From positions 409,180-473,179 of the forward strand of contig NW_006763302.1 in the NCBI RefSeq assembly GCF_000218685.1: a stretch of DNA of 64,000 bases. The letters run 5' to 3'. Source of the DNA: Serpula lacrymans var. lacrymans S7.9 (lineage: Eukaryota; Basidiomycota; Agaricomycetes; Boletales; Serpulaceae). Positions 1 to 11,235 of the stretch are shown here, piece after piece (the first letter of the stretch is position 1; the number at the start of each line of letters is the position of its first letter). A program made the position numbers and the translations under genes. The notes under the pieces are model-generated. The model was not told where the DNA came from. It saw nothing but the letters and a program-made list of their open reading frames with translations, and ran no database searches.

Positions 1-333
1 CCTAGTCCTAGTTATATAGCATATCAAGTCCGAATCAGCTCGGATCACTCTTTCTCTGGCTGTAGGAACGAGAATCAGAAGCAGGTATTTATGCCTACAA
101 TACCCAGAAGCAAGGCTTGAGGGCTCGGAACTCGTGCCGCAGCCACCGTTGACGCAAATAGGAGTGTACAGGAACTGAGGCTTGAGGAAATGCGAGGAGA
201 TAGCGACGTCGGCCCATCGCCATAGAAAATCTTGAACGGTTGATTCCTGGAGACTTTTTTCAGCGAGTCTGACTATATAATTCAATTCGGCGGTGAGAAA
301 TGGTTCAAGGGACTCACTAGTAGATAAGCCCAT
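1..333 (-). CDS. Unrecognised protein, partial at the left edge
   Basis: On the minus strand a frame stays open from about position 370 to the window edge, about 120 codons, with its first in-frame ATG at 333. The peptide has a mixed, protein-like composition (for example STVQDFLWRWADVAISSH) and no domain I recognise. A possible splice acceptor (ttag) lies just upstream of the open stretch, so this may be an internal exon rather than a first exon. A candidate upstream exon of the same gene lies at 1439-1645. The downstream end is outside the window. The support is openness and composition only. Confidence 0.3.
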   Translation of the reverse strand, partial: MGLSTSESLEPFLTAELNYIVRLAEKSLQESTVQDFLWRWADVAISSHFLKPQFLYTPICVNGGCGTSSEPSSLASGYCRHKYLLLILVPTARERVIRADSDLICYITRTR

Positions 334-1855
334 TAGTAGCAACTCATTTCTAATCGATGCAACATGAAACAATTTACTAAGTCATGTGCATTTGCAATTT
401 CACAACGGGGCCCACGGGCCTACTTCGTTCGTAAATCATCAGAGTCAAAACGTCGCTCGAAAACATATACACATTTGATTCTTTCCATGGCGAAGTTGAC
501 GGTTGATACGGGACCGAGAGAAAATCGAAACAACGCGACCCTCGCTGAACTCCCATGCGGAGCAAAATTAGACTTCGGACGAGATGTTTTCCTGAGCACC
601 TGCCAAGGTAAATGTAGACCTAGTCAACGGACCGAACATAATCATGTATATCAGTTTGGTGGGTAGTGGGAACTGCGAAAACTGATCGGGAGTCCCTAGA
701 CCAGATGCAGTTCTGTAAAAAGACCTAATTAGAGCATATGCGGCAGAAACCTCTTGTACAGAATAAACAATAGTCCAGGGATGCCCCAAGGTACGCACGG
801 TCCATTCGTGGAAGCCCCTGTATCGTTGAGCTGTTGCCCACGCTTGAACAAACTTTATTATGAGCTACACCTTAACAAGGACACAGGATACGCACGTTCG
901 AGATGTGTATGAAGGTTTGTGTGAAGATTTTGTGCCCCCACCAGAAGTTCGGTTGGGTTCTATGCAGTTTGAAAGGTCAGCAAGTATGTAATCAGTGTAC
1001 AGACTAGTAATTTAGAGCGACGTGTTCCAGTCGCAAAGAAGCACGGTTTGATATATGTGCACGGCGGTTTCCACAGTAATATCTACGCTCGACGCCACAT
1101 ATATGCATAAGTGCCATTCCAGTGACTGGCCGACTTGTCGTTGACCATGTTGTTTCTATTGCTATGATGCTGATGCCACAACTGTGTGGATTTGGCTTGG
1201 TTGAGATTCCACGAGCGACGATTCTTGCCTAGCCCAACTATCATCGAGTGATACTGCCTGTGAATATAATCTGATCTAACATCGTTACTCGCACTTGCAC
1301 TGATCCGGGGCTCAGGTGACAAGGGACGGCTCAATCTCATACTGAGCGTTTGTAGACTCTTCCATGTTGGATACACCAGAGTCATGCTCACACTGAGAGT
1401 CGCAATGGCTAGGGATTAGCTTAGAGAATCAACGGATTTCACTCACCGCATTTCTGACGGAATAGGTGAAAGGCAGTAACCCAGCGAAGATCAGGACCAT
1501 TATCTATCATAATCCTGGACAAAAAAAGATCAATCGAGATCTGATACTCATCGTTAATTGCTGCAGCTGCAGAAAGCCCTTGCATGCTTGAGGAGCGGAA
1601 AAACACAGTTTCTCTACTAATGAGAGAAAGTTGATATCCTCCCACAAAGTAGTATGTACCGTGTAGGTTTCTGGGGATAAGTAGTTAGCAGTGAGTGCCA
1701 GTGAGATCTAAGACGGTGGCTGAAAACCTCTGCAAACATATTCCATGCCGTAATGGGAATTATCCGTGGTTGCTGCGGTTTTCACTCCCTGGAATATTAT
1801 CATCGTCGCTAGAGATTGTGGCTCAGGCAGCTGGGCATAGTTATTTCGTTTCACC
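334..1855. other. Unresolved stretch with one candidate exon
   Basis: No gene is clear here. The best candidate is a minus-strand open frame at 1439-1645 that runs into a consensus donor (gtgagt) right after the codons QKC. This could be a first exon of a gene continuing left toward position 1. I could not find a joining acceptor that keeps the frame open, so I do not call a CDS. The last few hundred bases before 1856 should contain the promoter of the glycosyltransferase-like gene. Confidence 0.3.
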
Positions 1856-3646
1856 ATGAATTTAGGTCAACGACACTCAAAACCGACCTCAGACAATCCA
1901 ATACTACCACTAAAAAACTCGGATATCTGGCCACCCTCTCGTCTGTCCCTCACGAAACGCTACACCCGAGTTGTCGTCGTCGTGATTGGAGCGCTTGGGC
2001 TCCTCTTCTTTTTCTATGGCCGGGAAGCGGGAAAAATTGAAATACCTTCTATACGATCTGGCACGGTTCCTCCTCTGTACGAGAAGTATCATGAATATGA
2101 GCGACATCTACCACAGCATAACCTTTCTCTACCTTTTCCTGAGGGTCGGGATGCGAAGTTCTTTTGGGCAGCAAATCACGTCACTGGTGTGTACTCAGTT
2201 CATGTCTAAGAAGTATCCTGATTCTCGTCCAGGCTCTGGATGGGGCAATGCTATGCAGGAACTCATCGTGAATGCTCATCTCGCGCGCGTCACAAAACGC
2301 GCGTAAGTCTATACCATATTCTTTCTCGATTTGTGTCCTTAGTATCTTGTAGGTTCGTTTTTGATAACTTTACATGGGACCAGGACGGTCCCGACTACTC
2401 CGAGTATAACGGAAAGCTTATTCCTTCTCGAATACCTCTCTCCGCTATGATCAGTGGTAAATCTGTCTCTCGTTATATAATGATCACATCTCAATACTAC
2501 TTTTCTGTAACCCAGGCCCCATAATTGGCGCTACGTCACCACCAGGGGACGACGTCCCACGTTCAGTCTCAAGAGAGTATTTTAAGAAGGTCTGCCCCAA
2601 CCCCACAATCATAGACAGCGCTGTGATAAACGAAGAATTACGGACGAATTCTAATGTGCCTGCATCGTACATATTCGACAAGTGGGTAGAGAAACTGAAC
2701 TCAATAGATGATCCGTGCGTAGAGATTCAGCGGGGATCATACCAGCTATTTGAAATTTGGTACAACTTCTTCCCCTGTTCGATATTGCTAGCGTTCTCAT
2801 GTCAAACCCCAGGATATTTGGTTCCAGACGGATCCTGTCTCTCTGGCCCACACTCTCTAAATCGCCCATGCTGTTGCAGTTCTCCTGGTCACCCCTAATC
2901 CTTAACGCCTTCACTGAGAACGAGCACCTGATCAGCTCCAAACCTAGTTCCTCCCGTTTTCCTTACTTCACTGAGACATATCCCACTCTGCCTCCTCCTG
3001 AGACTCATGACTTAACGCCACTTCTCACACCTCCTCACATTGACCCCATTCGTGGACTACTTGTCCTTCACATACGACGTGGAGATTTTCAGGGCCACTG
3101 TCAGCATCTCGCTAATTGGTCAGCGGACTGGAATGGACTTAATGCCTTTCCATCATTACCTGACAAATTCGATAGACCGACTGATGGAGGGTGGGGTGAA
3201 ACCAGCGATGAGAACATGCAAATGTACCTCAAAAAGTGTTTCCCGAGCATTGAACAAATTGTTGAAAAAATTCAAGAAGTACTGGCCGACCAGGACAGGC
3301 TGTATGGTAAAGCCAGAGAGCTGAAGAGAATTTACATAATGACAAATGGAGCCATGGAATGGGTAAACGAGCTCAGGAGTGCCCTCATGAATATCAAAAA
3401 ATGGGAGTCTGTGGTGAGCAGCAGAGAGCTCCAACTCAGCTGGGAAGCCAAGTACGTGGCCCAGACCGTAGACATGTTGATAGGACAACGTGCACAAGTT
3501 TTCATTGGGAATGGCGTAAGTCTCTTCCCTTCACGAGTGTCCGCGGGCCTGAGAGTTCTTGCTACCAGTTTTCAAGCTTGACCTCCAATATTGTCATGTT
3601 CCGAATGCTAAGGGAACTCCCACACGATGACACGAGGTTTTGGTGA
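1856..3646 (+). CDS. O-fucosyltransferase-like type II membrane protein
   Basis: Six exons join cleanly through introns at 2187-2232, 2303-2352, 2457-2515, 2760-2812 and 3516-3568, each GT-AG and 46-59 bases. A short basic cytoplasmic tail is followed by one membrane segment (about residues 40-55, VVVVVIGALGLLFFF), which predicts a Golgi or ER lumenal enzyme. The first lumenal exon junction gives GSGWGNAMQE, a nucleotide-sugar-binding type glycine motif. Later come LHIRRGDF, resembling the conserved HxRRGD-type motif of the GDP-fucose O-fucosyltransferase superfamily, and a C-terminal FIGNGFSSLTSN segment typical of that fold. The family transfers fucose to protein or glycan acceptors; the acceptor here is unknown. 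No frameshift or stop disrupts the model. The ATG at 1856 is the first in frame that includes the membrane anchor. Confidence 0.75.
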
Positions 3647-4540
3647 ATTTTATGGCATAACCCCTTTCATTTACAATATCATGCACACTATTATCCATCA
3701 AGTAGCACTACCTCACCCTTGCCAACCGCTTCAAAGTTTCACCGGGTCGACTCATAAAACACATGCATTAGTCTCCAATTCATCCTCTTCCGTCGCCCTC
3801 TTACTTGAAACATTGAAACATTTCTGACCAATCTGGCCTTTGACACTCATGGCACTACAATCGGTAATCACGCCGCATACCTTCACATTCATTTCATGCT
3901 GTTGGCCACGAACTCTTACTCAGCGTATATCCACTTTGCTTATAACGTGTTAGCTTGCATTTCAATAATTTTCCCTCGTATGTGCCATTTTTTTCTTTCT
4001 CGTAAAATATGGTTTTCTTCAAGGTTTTCTTCACTTTATATAAAGACTGTGCTGGGAAGGGCAGCGAACTCCCGGAACTGTTCAAGTGGTTCTGACAATG
4101 CATGGTTACAGTATTACAGGAAAACGGGGTGATCGAAGAAAATGTGTAGGTTTGTCTAACTTCGCAGATCATTAAATCGGCCACATTTGTTTTGATGTAA
4201 GGCGGGAATTAGGCATTACTCCTGAGAGGCCAGCTCAAGGTCTTACATTTCCTTCGACGTGAGTACGTGTGAGTTACAGTACTGGCTTGGGACGCCATGG
4301 TTTAGGCTCTCAGACTGGTTGTTCGCACGGTCCTTGCAATAGTCGGTCAACTATTCCAGTCATACATTTTACTGGCACTGACCAAACATTCAGCTATTCC
4401 TAGACAGGTTCCCACCAGCTGACTGGTTCCCCCGGCCTACACCGTGACTGGCCCTCACAGGTGGATCGGCAATAATCCCGGAGTGCTTGGGAAAGTATAA
4501 AGCATGAGTTGGGGAAAGACTGCAGTCGTCTTCGAAAACA
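3647..4540. other. Intergenic, 3' side of glycosyltransferase-like gene and promoter of aldo-keto reductase
   Basis: I see no coding potential with splice support in this 0.9-kb spacer. Short open frames on both strands have low-complexity or unrecognisable products. Confidence 0.4.
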
Positions 4541-6029
4541 ATGACTCCCCGTGTTCCCCTCATCTTCGTATGCGACCTTGCGTACTTATTATGCTGATTC
4601 CGATTCTAACTCATGTCTTCTAGGGTGCAGCAGCTTTTGGAGCACCGAACGCCTTGGCAGCTCGCATTCACGATCTGTCTGATTGCCAGGAAGTTGTTCA
4701 TTATTTTCTCAGTCAGGGACATCAAGTCTTCGACACCTCTAGATACTATGGAAATGGCACTTCAGAGGAGGTAGAGGATACCTGTGTTTTTGCGCATATT
4801 AGATATTGATTCATTTGTAATACTAGTATCTTGCAAAACTGGATCTCCAAGGCGCCGCAGTAGACACTAAGTTGGTCGGATATCAAGCTCCTCTCTTTTC
4901 TCTAACGCTATTCTCTTAGGTCTTTTCCCGAGGCTCCCGGGGACCACTCACCAGAGAAGCTCAGAGCTACCGTGAAGAAATCTGTTGAAGTGCTCTTCCC
5001 GCACAAAATACGAGTGTTTTTCCTTCATGCCCCTGACCGAAGCGTTTCGTACGAAGAAACGCTACGCGGCGTGAATGACCTCTACAAGGAAGGTCTTTTG
5101 TGCGTATATTATCTTTTTTGTCGGGCTGTTTTAATCATTAAAGCTGAAAAGAATTACAGCGAAGAGTTTGGCTTGAGCAACTTCTATTCTTGGGAGGTCT
5201 GCTATTTCACTGCATTGCACCACTCTTCCACTTAATATGCTGCTCAGGTGGCAGAGATCGTGGCTATTGCTAAAGCCCATGAATGGATCCAACCCACTGT
5301 CTACCAAGGCCTGTACAATGCTCTCGAACGAAATGTCGAGTCCGAGTAGGCGACTTTCTGTCTCCTCCCCCTTTTTCATGCTAACCATGACTAAGGTTGT
5401 TTCCCTGCCTTCGTAAATATGGGATTCGTTTCCACGCGTCCAGCCCACTAGCGTACGTCTTCACCATGTTACATTTATATGTTAAGTTATATTGTATTGA
5501 TGTAACGCATTTCATATTAAGTCGTGGTCTACTGGCAGGAACAAATATCTATGCTCCTACGCCGGGTAGTCGATGGGACAGTAGTAGTTCCACAATGGCA
5601 GAGGGATTGATATCCAAGTATAAGACATTCCAAGCCGCCTTTCAGGAATTAGGACTGTCATTGGTCAGTAGCCGCGTTGTGAGAATTTTAGACGTCACAG
5701 GACATGGCTTGATAATTATTGCAGGCAAGACACAACATACCTCTTGCTGAGGTAGCATTACGTTGGATTCAACATCACAGTTTCCTCAACCCAGGAGATG
5801 CAGTCATCATTGGTGCTAGCAGTCTTCAACAACTCCAAGCAAATTTAAAAGATAGGTATGTTGCTGATACAGGGGTTCTTTCGAATTCCTCACTGATAAT
5901 TCTTACAATAGTGAGGGGGGACCACTTTCTGAGGAGGTGCTATCAATCTTGGATGAAGCGTGGATAACTTTTAAAGGCCATGCTCCTTCATACTTCGTTC
6001 AGTGGCCTCATATAATAGGACATACCTAG
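4541..6029 (+). CDS. Aldo-keto reductase, AKR7 (aflatoxin aldehyde reductase) type
   Basis: NADPH-dependent reductase of aldehydes and ketones, expected in the cytosol. Ten short exons are joined by introns at 4568-4623, 4771-4826, 4871-4919, 5100-5159, 5197-5247, 5346-5395, 5453-5521, 5664-5724 and 5856-5911. The protein begins MTPRVPLIFGAAAFG, the usual first strand of the barrel. The catalytic tetrad is visible: Asp and Tyr in FDTSRYYGNG, Lys in VDTK, His in FFLHAPD. Also present are the family blocks GLSNFYSWEV, VYQGLYNALER, SPLARGLLAGT and the cofactor-binding end VIIGASSLQQL. Length, about 325 residues, is normal for AKR7. The 69-base intron at 5453 keeps frame if unspliced, so retention would not break the protein. 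No sign of decay although a transposon cluster begins right after it. Confidence 0.85.
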
Positions 6030-6548
6030 ACTTGCATTCTTGGCAGCACTTTTAAGAGGCTTTCAGGTCTTCCAAATGGGGTTTTTGTGAGGACTATATT
6101 ATATAACCCTGTAAAACTATATGGTACTTACTGTGTGATTAGGTAAGGGTAGATCTTACCTTTACACTATCATACTATACAGTGAAACAGGCTGGTGGTC
6201 AACTCAGTGTGTGTAATAAGTAAAGTGAGACAAAATACAAGTGCTTAGTCAACAAGATTAGCACTACAATAATTAAAGGAAATGAGTCATTGGTCTGATA
6301 GTATAACTGATGAGTAAAGAGAAATAAATAATCTTATGAGAAGAGAAAGAAGTGGTGCCAAAACCGTAACACATAGTATGATCAACCATTATCATAAAAT
6401 GACAACATTACAGAAACATGGAATACATAGTCTTTGAACTATAATGAATCTATCAGCAGGCAAGGTATTGAAATTCCCTGTTGCACTTTGATGGTAATAT
6501 ATCTATTATCACATCTTGTAAGACCATATCATATATATTTTTTATATA
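6030..6548. repeat. Left edge of the transposon cluster; diverged LTR fragment
   Basis: No gene. Bases about 6290-6371, ending in gtaaca, resemble the minus-strand end of the LTR family seen at 11407-11815 (shared stretch ggaaatgagtcattggtctgat). The homology fades further left, so the full extent is uncertain. The rest is AT-rich sequence with no recognisable content. Confidence 0.4.
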
Positions 6549-6740
6549 CAGTGACTCCAAAAATCCTTTCCATGTTTACTCTGGGTGTTATGCATGAAGC
6601 ATACCATCAAACAACTTGAGTATTACACTCAGCTTTGGTGGAATTATGAATAGTATATACTCTTGGCTATAAAATTGCCTAATAGGTCATGTGATTTGGT
6701 TCACATGCTATAGAGATATGATTAATTTAAATCAGCAACA
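6549..6740 (+). repeat. Single terminal repeat of a Tc1-like transposon
   Basis: Starting right after a TA at 6547-6548, the sequence cagtgactccaaaaat and the following 190 bases align with the long terminal inverted repeat of the Tc1/mariner element at 9173-10736. Shared landmarks include cagctttggtgga, cttggctataaaat and ggtcatgtgattt. I find no matching opposite end nearby, so this is a truncated copy. Confidence 0.5.
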
Positions 6741-6750
6741 CCATGTTTAC

Positions 6751-6971
6751 CCACAACTAATTCAGTCCTATCTTAAGGGTAACCACTCCCCTCACTTCAC
6801 TACCACTTGTCTGAGTTGTGCGCCAGAGTTTACAAACTCTTGGTTGTTACATTAGGACTCACTTTTTTTTATCTCTTGCACTTTGTGCAGACCTGGACCA
6901 CAGGGTCAAGTGGACATTTTTCGAAAGATCAGACTTTGGTGCCAGTCTGGTGTTGAGCGTTTGCTAGCCTG
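6751..6971 (+). repeat. Chromovirus LTR end plus leader, fragment
   Basis: The stretch aagggtaaccactcccctc through ttggttgttacattaggactca matches the 3' end of the chromovirus LTR at 16481-16895 and the bases just after it. The fragment stops where another LTR begins at 6972, so an older copy was interrupted by the element described next. Confidence 0.55.
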
Positions 6972-7393
6972 TGTTACAATTGACGTACCAGTACCTACTT
7001 ACACTTCACTTTTTTGTACTTTTACTTTTCATTTTCTAAGTCACATGACCAGTCATGTGACCATTGACTTTACTTTACATTTTTGGCTTTTCATAGTCAC
7101 ATGACCAGTTATGTGACACAATACCTGACCAGTGTCTAGACTCATCATGTGACCGGTCACATGCTAGGCATCAGACTTTAAACTTTATTTACAACTGTAC
7201 GGTACCTCATGTATTTTAGTATATATACTGGAGCAATACATGGGGAGGGACTCAGCGAGTCCTCCTGTTGTCTACCAACAACTAACTTGTTCCTACCAGA
7301 TGGGTAACCACTTCCACCTTCTTCCTCTTCTTTTGAGTGTTGTTTTCATTGTGCTCCAGTGCCCCAAGACTGTGTCTTGTTGGTGTTGTCACA
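6972..7393 (+). repeat. 5' LTR of the decayed chromovirus copy
   Basis: Begins tgttacaatt and ends ttgtcaca. The R/U5 part (tatatatact, then cagcgagtcctcctgttg, then gggtaaccact) is clearly related to the LTR at 16481-16895, but the U3 half is different and contains three GTCACATGAC-type palindromes. Confidence 0.6.
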
Positions 7394-7860
7394 GCCTGCA
7401 GAAACCAAATTTGTGCCCCAACCCTGCAAGCAAGCTCCTCAGGGCAAGATACTAGAAATAATCAAAACCAAACAATACACGGTCCCCAGTGTCAAGGGGA
7501 GTACCTTAGCTCAGCAATAGTGTGGAACTATTGTTGATTAGATTTACATACAAAAACTTCTTCTTTGGATACCTTTGACCAGGCCAAGCACATGCCTTCA
7601 CCAGTTGGAGAAGGGTTGATAGCTTAACAAGTGGACCACCTGTGACAATTGTTTGGACCAGGGTTTATCACATTACTTTTTATATAAATTTTCAAATACT
7701 ATAGTGTGGGTAGTCGGAGATTAAGATCCAATATCCAGCTGGGAAGAGGTTGATCCGCAGATAGCAAGTGGGGAGCCCCAGTTACATTTTTTTTTACCTT
7801 TACACATTCAAGTCAACATGTCGTCACAAAAACAGACGGTCAATGTGAATGCCGTCTTTT

Positions 7861-8513
7861 TGTCATATCCGTACTGAAAAACAGAACTCCGGTGTCTCTG
7901 AAGGAGATACTCTCTGAGTCCAAAGCCCCAAAACCATCGGCATACTTGGGATTACGTTCCTTGTGGTCTGCCGGTCAGCATAACTCTATGCCCCAGTTTC
8001 ACATAATACTCCAGTCATCCACCCCAATACTCCTGCATCAGACTTTTAGTCCGCCATACATTTCTCCTTGTATATTTTAGTACTCCTCATGGACTCTGAG
8101 TTTAGACCTTATGATACACTCCCTGCACATATATTTCCTCTCGCTAGATAGTTGTCCGCATGGAACTCCGTACCTATATTATGCATTACTCCTTACGAGC
8201 CCCTACTCCTCTAATACTATATAAGTTGTAGCTCCTGTCCTCCATTCCTGCAGTTTGAATATCAACTGGATTCTCTTGCTTTCTCACCAGTCCTTTTCTA
8301 AAAGTCCTTTCTGATCCTTCTCCAAAGGATCTTTACTCTGCTCCCTTTTATCCTCTACCTTTTCTCCGTCCACTTCCAATGAGTTAGGGACCAAGGTCCG
8401 TGGAAGGGTCTAGTGCACAAGCTAAGCCAATTCCCCATCTTGTCCTCAGTACTCCGTTACTCCGTCCCTGTACTCCGCAGCTCCGTTACACCAAAGAGGC
8501 CATGGTTCTGACA
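7861..8513 (+). repeat. Candidate solo LTR inside Gag
   Basis: About 653 bases starting tgtcat and ending ctgaca interrupt the Gag frame between the codons matching MSSQ...NA and the later Gag core. The block contains actatataag, a plausible LTR promoter, and no coding sequence. Flanking ctttt and ccttt are only an imperfect 5-base duplication, so the exact ends may be off by a base or two. Confidence 0.45.
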
Positions 8514-8523
8514 CCTTTACTGT

Positions 8524-9172
8524 ATGTGGGAAAAGGTTACAAATCTCACCACACAACTTGAGGAAATCCCGAATGCACAAAGTGCTGGTATAGTTGAACA
8601 AAATATCAACAAAAAAGTTGAAATTTTCACTGACCCCGGCCCTTTTGAAGGTGACAAGGCGAGATTTGCCGAATGGTGGATCAAGCTCCAGATTCAGGTC
8701 AAGGCAAACTGGGATGTGTTCACTAACAATTTTGAAATAGTGACAACAGTGCTGTCAAGACTCAAAGGACCTGTGGTGGGTCAATACACCCAAAGCCAAC
8801 TCTAGGAGTGTTACATAGCACAAACCTGGCCTATCTGGAAGAAAATCCAGATCAAAATTGAAAGATATTTCAAACCCCAAACTGAGCGTGACTGGGCGCG
8901 TTAGCAAATCTGCTCCTTCAAACAAGGAAACATGAGGATGGATAATTTATATACCTGGTTCCTGGCCCTCTCTATCCAAGGGGGTCTTGGCAACAAAAAT
9001 GCAGTAGATCTGCTAGAACACAATGTGAACCCCCACATTGCAGAACAGCTCTATCTGCAAGATATGAGAAGCCAAGAGCTCTCACAAGTGGCAGAAGAAG
9101 TCCACAAAATTGGTAGGGCCATGGAGCTCTACAAATGCAATTTAGTGGCATGTCCACCACCAAAAGCAACTA
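8524..9172 (+). pseudogene. Chromovirus Gag remnant, N-terminal and capsid part
   Basis: The frame reads ADPG-like (TDPGPFEGDKARFAEWWIK), LSRLKGPVVGQYTQ, then after stops LSIQGGLGNKNAV and NVNPHIAEQLYLQ. All match the Gag at 17416. Several in-frame stops are present (for example after QSQL). The Tc1 element inserts at 9173, splitting it from its zinc-knuckle part at 10739. It preserves 11 bases that are deleted from the copy at 17416, so it is useful for reconstructing the history of that frameshift. Confidence 0.75.
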
Positions 9173-10736
9173 TGGTGACTCCAAAAACCATTGTAATATT
9201 TGGCCTAAATGCGGTGTGTGAAGCGCACCATCAAGAGGCGTGGAAATTTTGCTTAGCTTTGGTGGAGTCAACAAACATACTTGGTCTTGGCTACAAAATG
9301 GTTCCTGGGTCATGTGGTTTGGCCTAGCAGCTGTAAAAATATGTTCATTTCAAAATTGCAATATCATTAAAATAGTCTTTTTACTTTTGATATTAAGGGA
9401 GGGAATATCAGTACTTGGTATAGCCTCCTTTTGCTTTAAGCACTGCCTGAATCATCCTAGGCATGTTTTCAATTAAGTTGTGACACTCTGGAACTGCTAT
9501 CTTCTCCCACTCCACTTGAATCCTCTCCCACAACTCCTCCATCCCATTAGGAGGGTGCTTATACTCTGCAAGCCTCCTCTTAAGATAACCTCACCCATGT
9601 TCAATAGTATTAAGGTCAGGAGACTGTACAGGCCACAGCATAGTTCTAAACTCCTGCTTATCTAGCCACTTCTTGACCTTTCTGCAGATATGCTTAGGGT
9701 CATTGTCTTCCTGAAAAATAATATCAGGGGGATTGAGACCATAATACTGTAGGGTGTTCAGCAGCTCATTCTTCAAGGTAAAGGTCCCCATCCATCCTAC
9801 TATAAGTTCTAGCAGTATACCCAACTCCCTCCCAAGTCATACATCATAGAACCTCCTCCAAACTTGACAGTTCCCTGTACCAATTATCACCGAGCCTCAC
9901 CTGGCTTTTTCCACGCCCACTTGTGTCCATCTGACCCCAGGAAATTGATTTTGATCTCATCAGATCATATAACCTTCTTCCAATCATCCATAGTCCAGTT
10001 CTTGTGAGCATAAGCAAAGTCCAATCTAGCCCTATAATGTTTGGCAGAGAGAAGAGGGCATTTCTGTTAGCCACAGCCTTTATGCCAGTCTTTTTTGGAC
10101 AGTGTCTGGGGAGAGAGATTGGTTGATGATGATGGTAAGAACTTGATTGATCTGGACAGCATTTTCTGCCTTGCAAATAGAGATAAAATGCATGGCATAG
10201 TGGACATTGGCAGGAGAAAGCTTGGATCAACAACCTCTAACAGACTTTTAGAAGAACACTCCTTGGAGCAAAGCCTAGAGATGGTAGAAACATGAACACC
10301 AGGAGAGGCAATAGAGTGAGCAGTTTGACTTGCATCAAGGAGATTAAGGATCCGGTTCTCTTAAGTAGGAGAGAGGGATTCCATGATGATGGTGGTTGAG
10401 AATAAAGAAGTGTGTGAGCTTTTTTGAACTCAGACACAATATTTATATGTGTATCTTTGATTATAGGACCAAACAAAGCCAAACATTCTATGATATCATT
10501 GTGATATCTGCTCCCAACTCAAAAGTGAAAAAACTGTTGTGATGGTATTACTGTTTTAAAATGGACACATTTTCACAGTTGCTGGGTCAAATCATATAAC
10601 CCAGAAACCATTTTGTAGCCAAGACCAAGTACTTTTGTCGACCCTACCAAAGCTAAGCGGAACTTCCATGACTGTTAGTGGTGCACTTTGCACACCATGT
10701 TTAGGCTAAACATTGCAACAGTTTTTGGAGTCACTG
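9173..10736 (-). mobile_element. Tc1/mariner transposon with long terminal inverted repeats
   Basis: The left end tggtgactccaaaaacc and the reverse complement of the right end cagtgactccaaaaact pair over nearly 200 bases. Both ends are flanked by TA (9171-9172 and 10737-10738), the target duplication of Tc1/mariner elements. The insertion lies within the Gag frame of the decayed chromovirus. The transposase inside is broken, so this copy is immobile by itself. Confidence 0.85.
9408..10384 (-). pseudogene. Tc1-like transposase, frameshifted
   Basis: DDE-family cut-and-paste transposase. On the minus strand, from an ATG at 10384, the pieces read in order: a helix-turn-helix part (ILNLLDASQTAHSIASPGV, VSTISRLCSKE), KLSPANVHYAMHFIS, a first catalytic region near WSDE-equivalent codons now carrying a stop, then FQEDNDPKH with the second Asp, [13 protein letters not shown] with the final acidic residue, and the C-terminal EELWERIQVEWE...GGYTKY up to a stop at 9408. 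Several frame changes and at least two stops interrupt it. The order and spacing match the family, so identity is firm while function is lost. Confidence 0.75.
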
Positions 10737-10738
10737 TA

Positions 10739-11105
10739 TTCCCAGAGGCGCCCTGGGCCATCAAACAGACATCAAAATTACTCTTATGGGTTCAAGCTGT
10801 TTGGGCTGCAACCAGGGCAGGGTGCTCCTATGGATATTGGCGTGGCCCAAGGTGGACAGATGTGCAGATTCAAGGGCAACTATTACAACTGTGGCCAGGA
10901 GGGACACATGCCCTGAGATTGTAGAAATGGGGCACAGGCTGCCCAACCAAAAAAAATCAAGGGAATCAGGCACACTAATTAGAAACAGAAAAGCTGGACA
11001 ATTGGCTCAATACTCTGGCCGGTTGTTTGTACGACAAAATCTGGGCCTTCTTTTACAATCAGCAAGTTGCTGAAATGAAGGCTCAGGGAAAGAGTTTGGA
11101 GCTTA
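10739..11105 (+). pseudogene. Chromovirus Gag remnant, zinc-knuckle part
   Basis: Collinear with 18102-18463. It reads SQRRPGPSN, GAPMDIGVAQGGQMCRFKG and the CCHC knuckle CGQEGHMP followed by a stop where the intact copy has SQDC. This is the continuation of the Gag remnant interrupted by the Tc1 insertion. Confidence 0.7.
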
Positions 11106-11235
11106 GGTCACTTGGGTGCCTTTGCTCCTCTTAATAGTGAAGTAAACCACAACAAGGTGGCCCTTGCCCCAGAGTGTTGCACGAGCAATAAAAGGGTGGC
11201 TCCCCATTTTGTAAATAAATTTCTAAAGTTATTAA

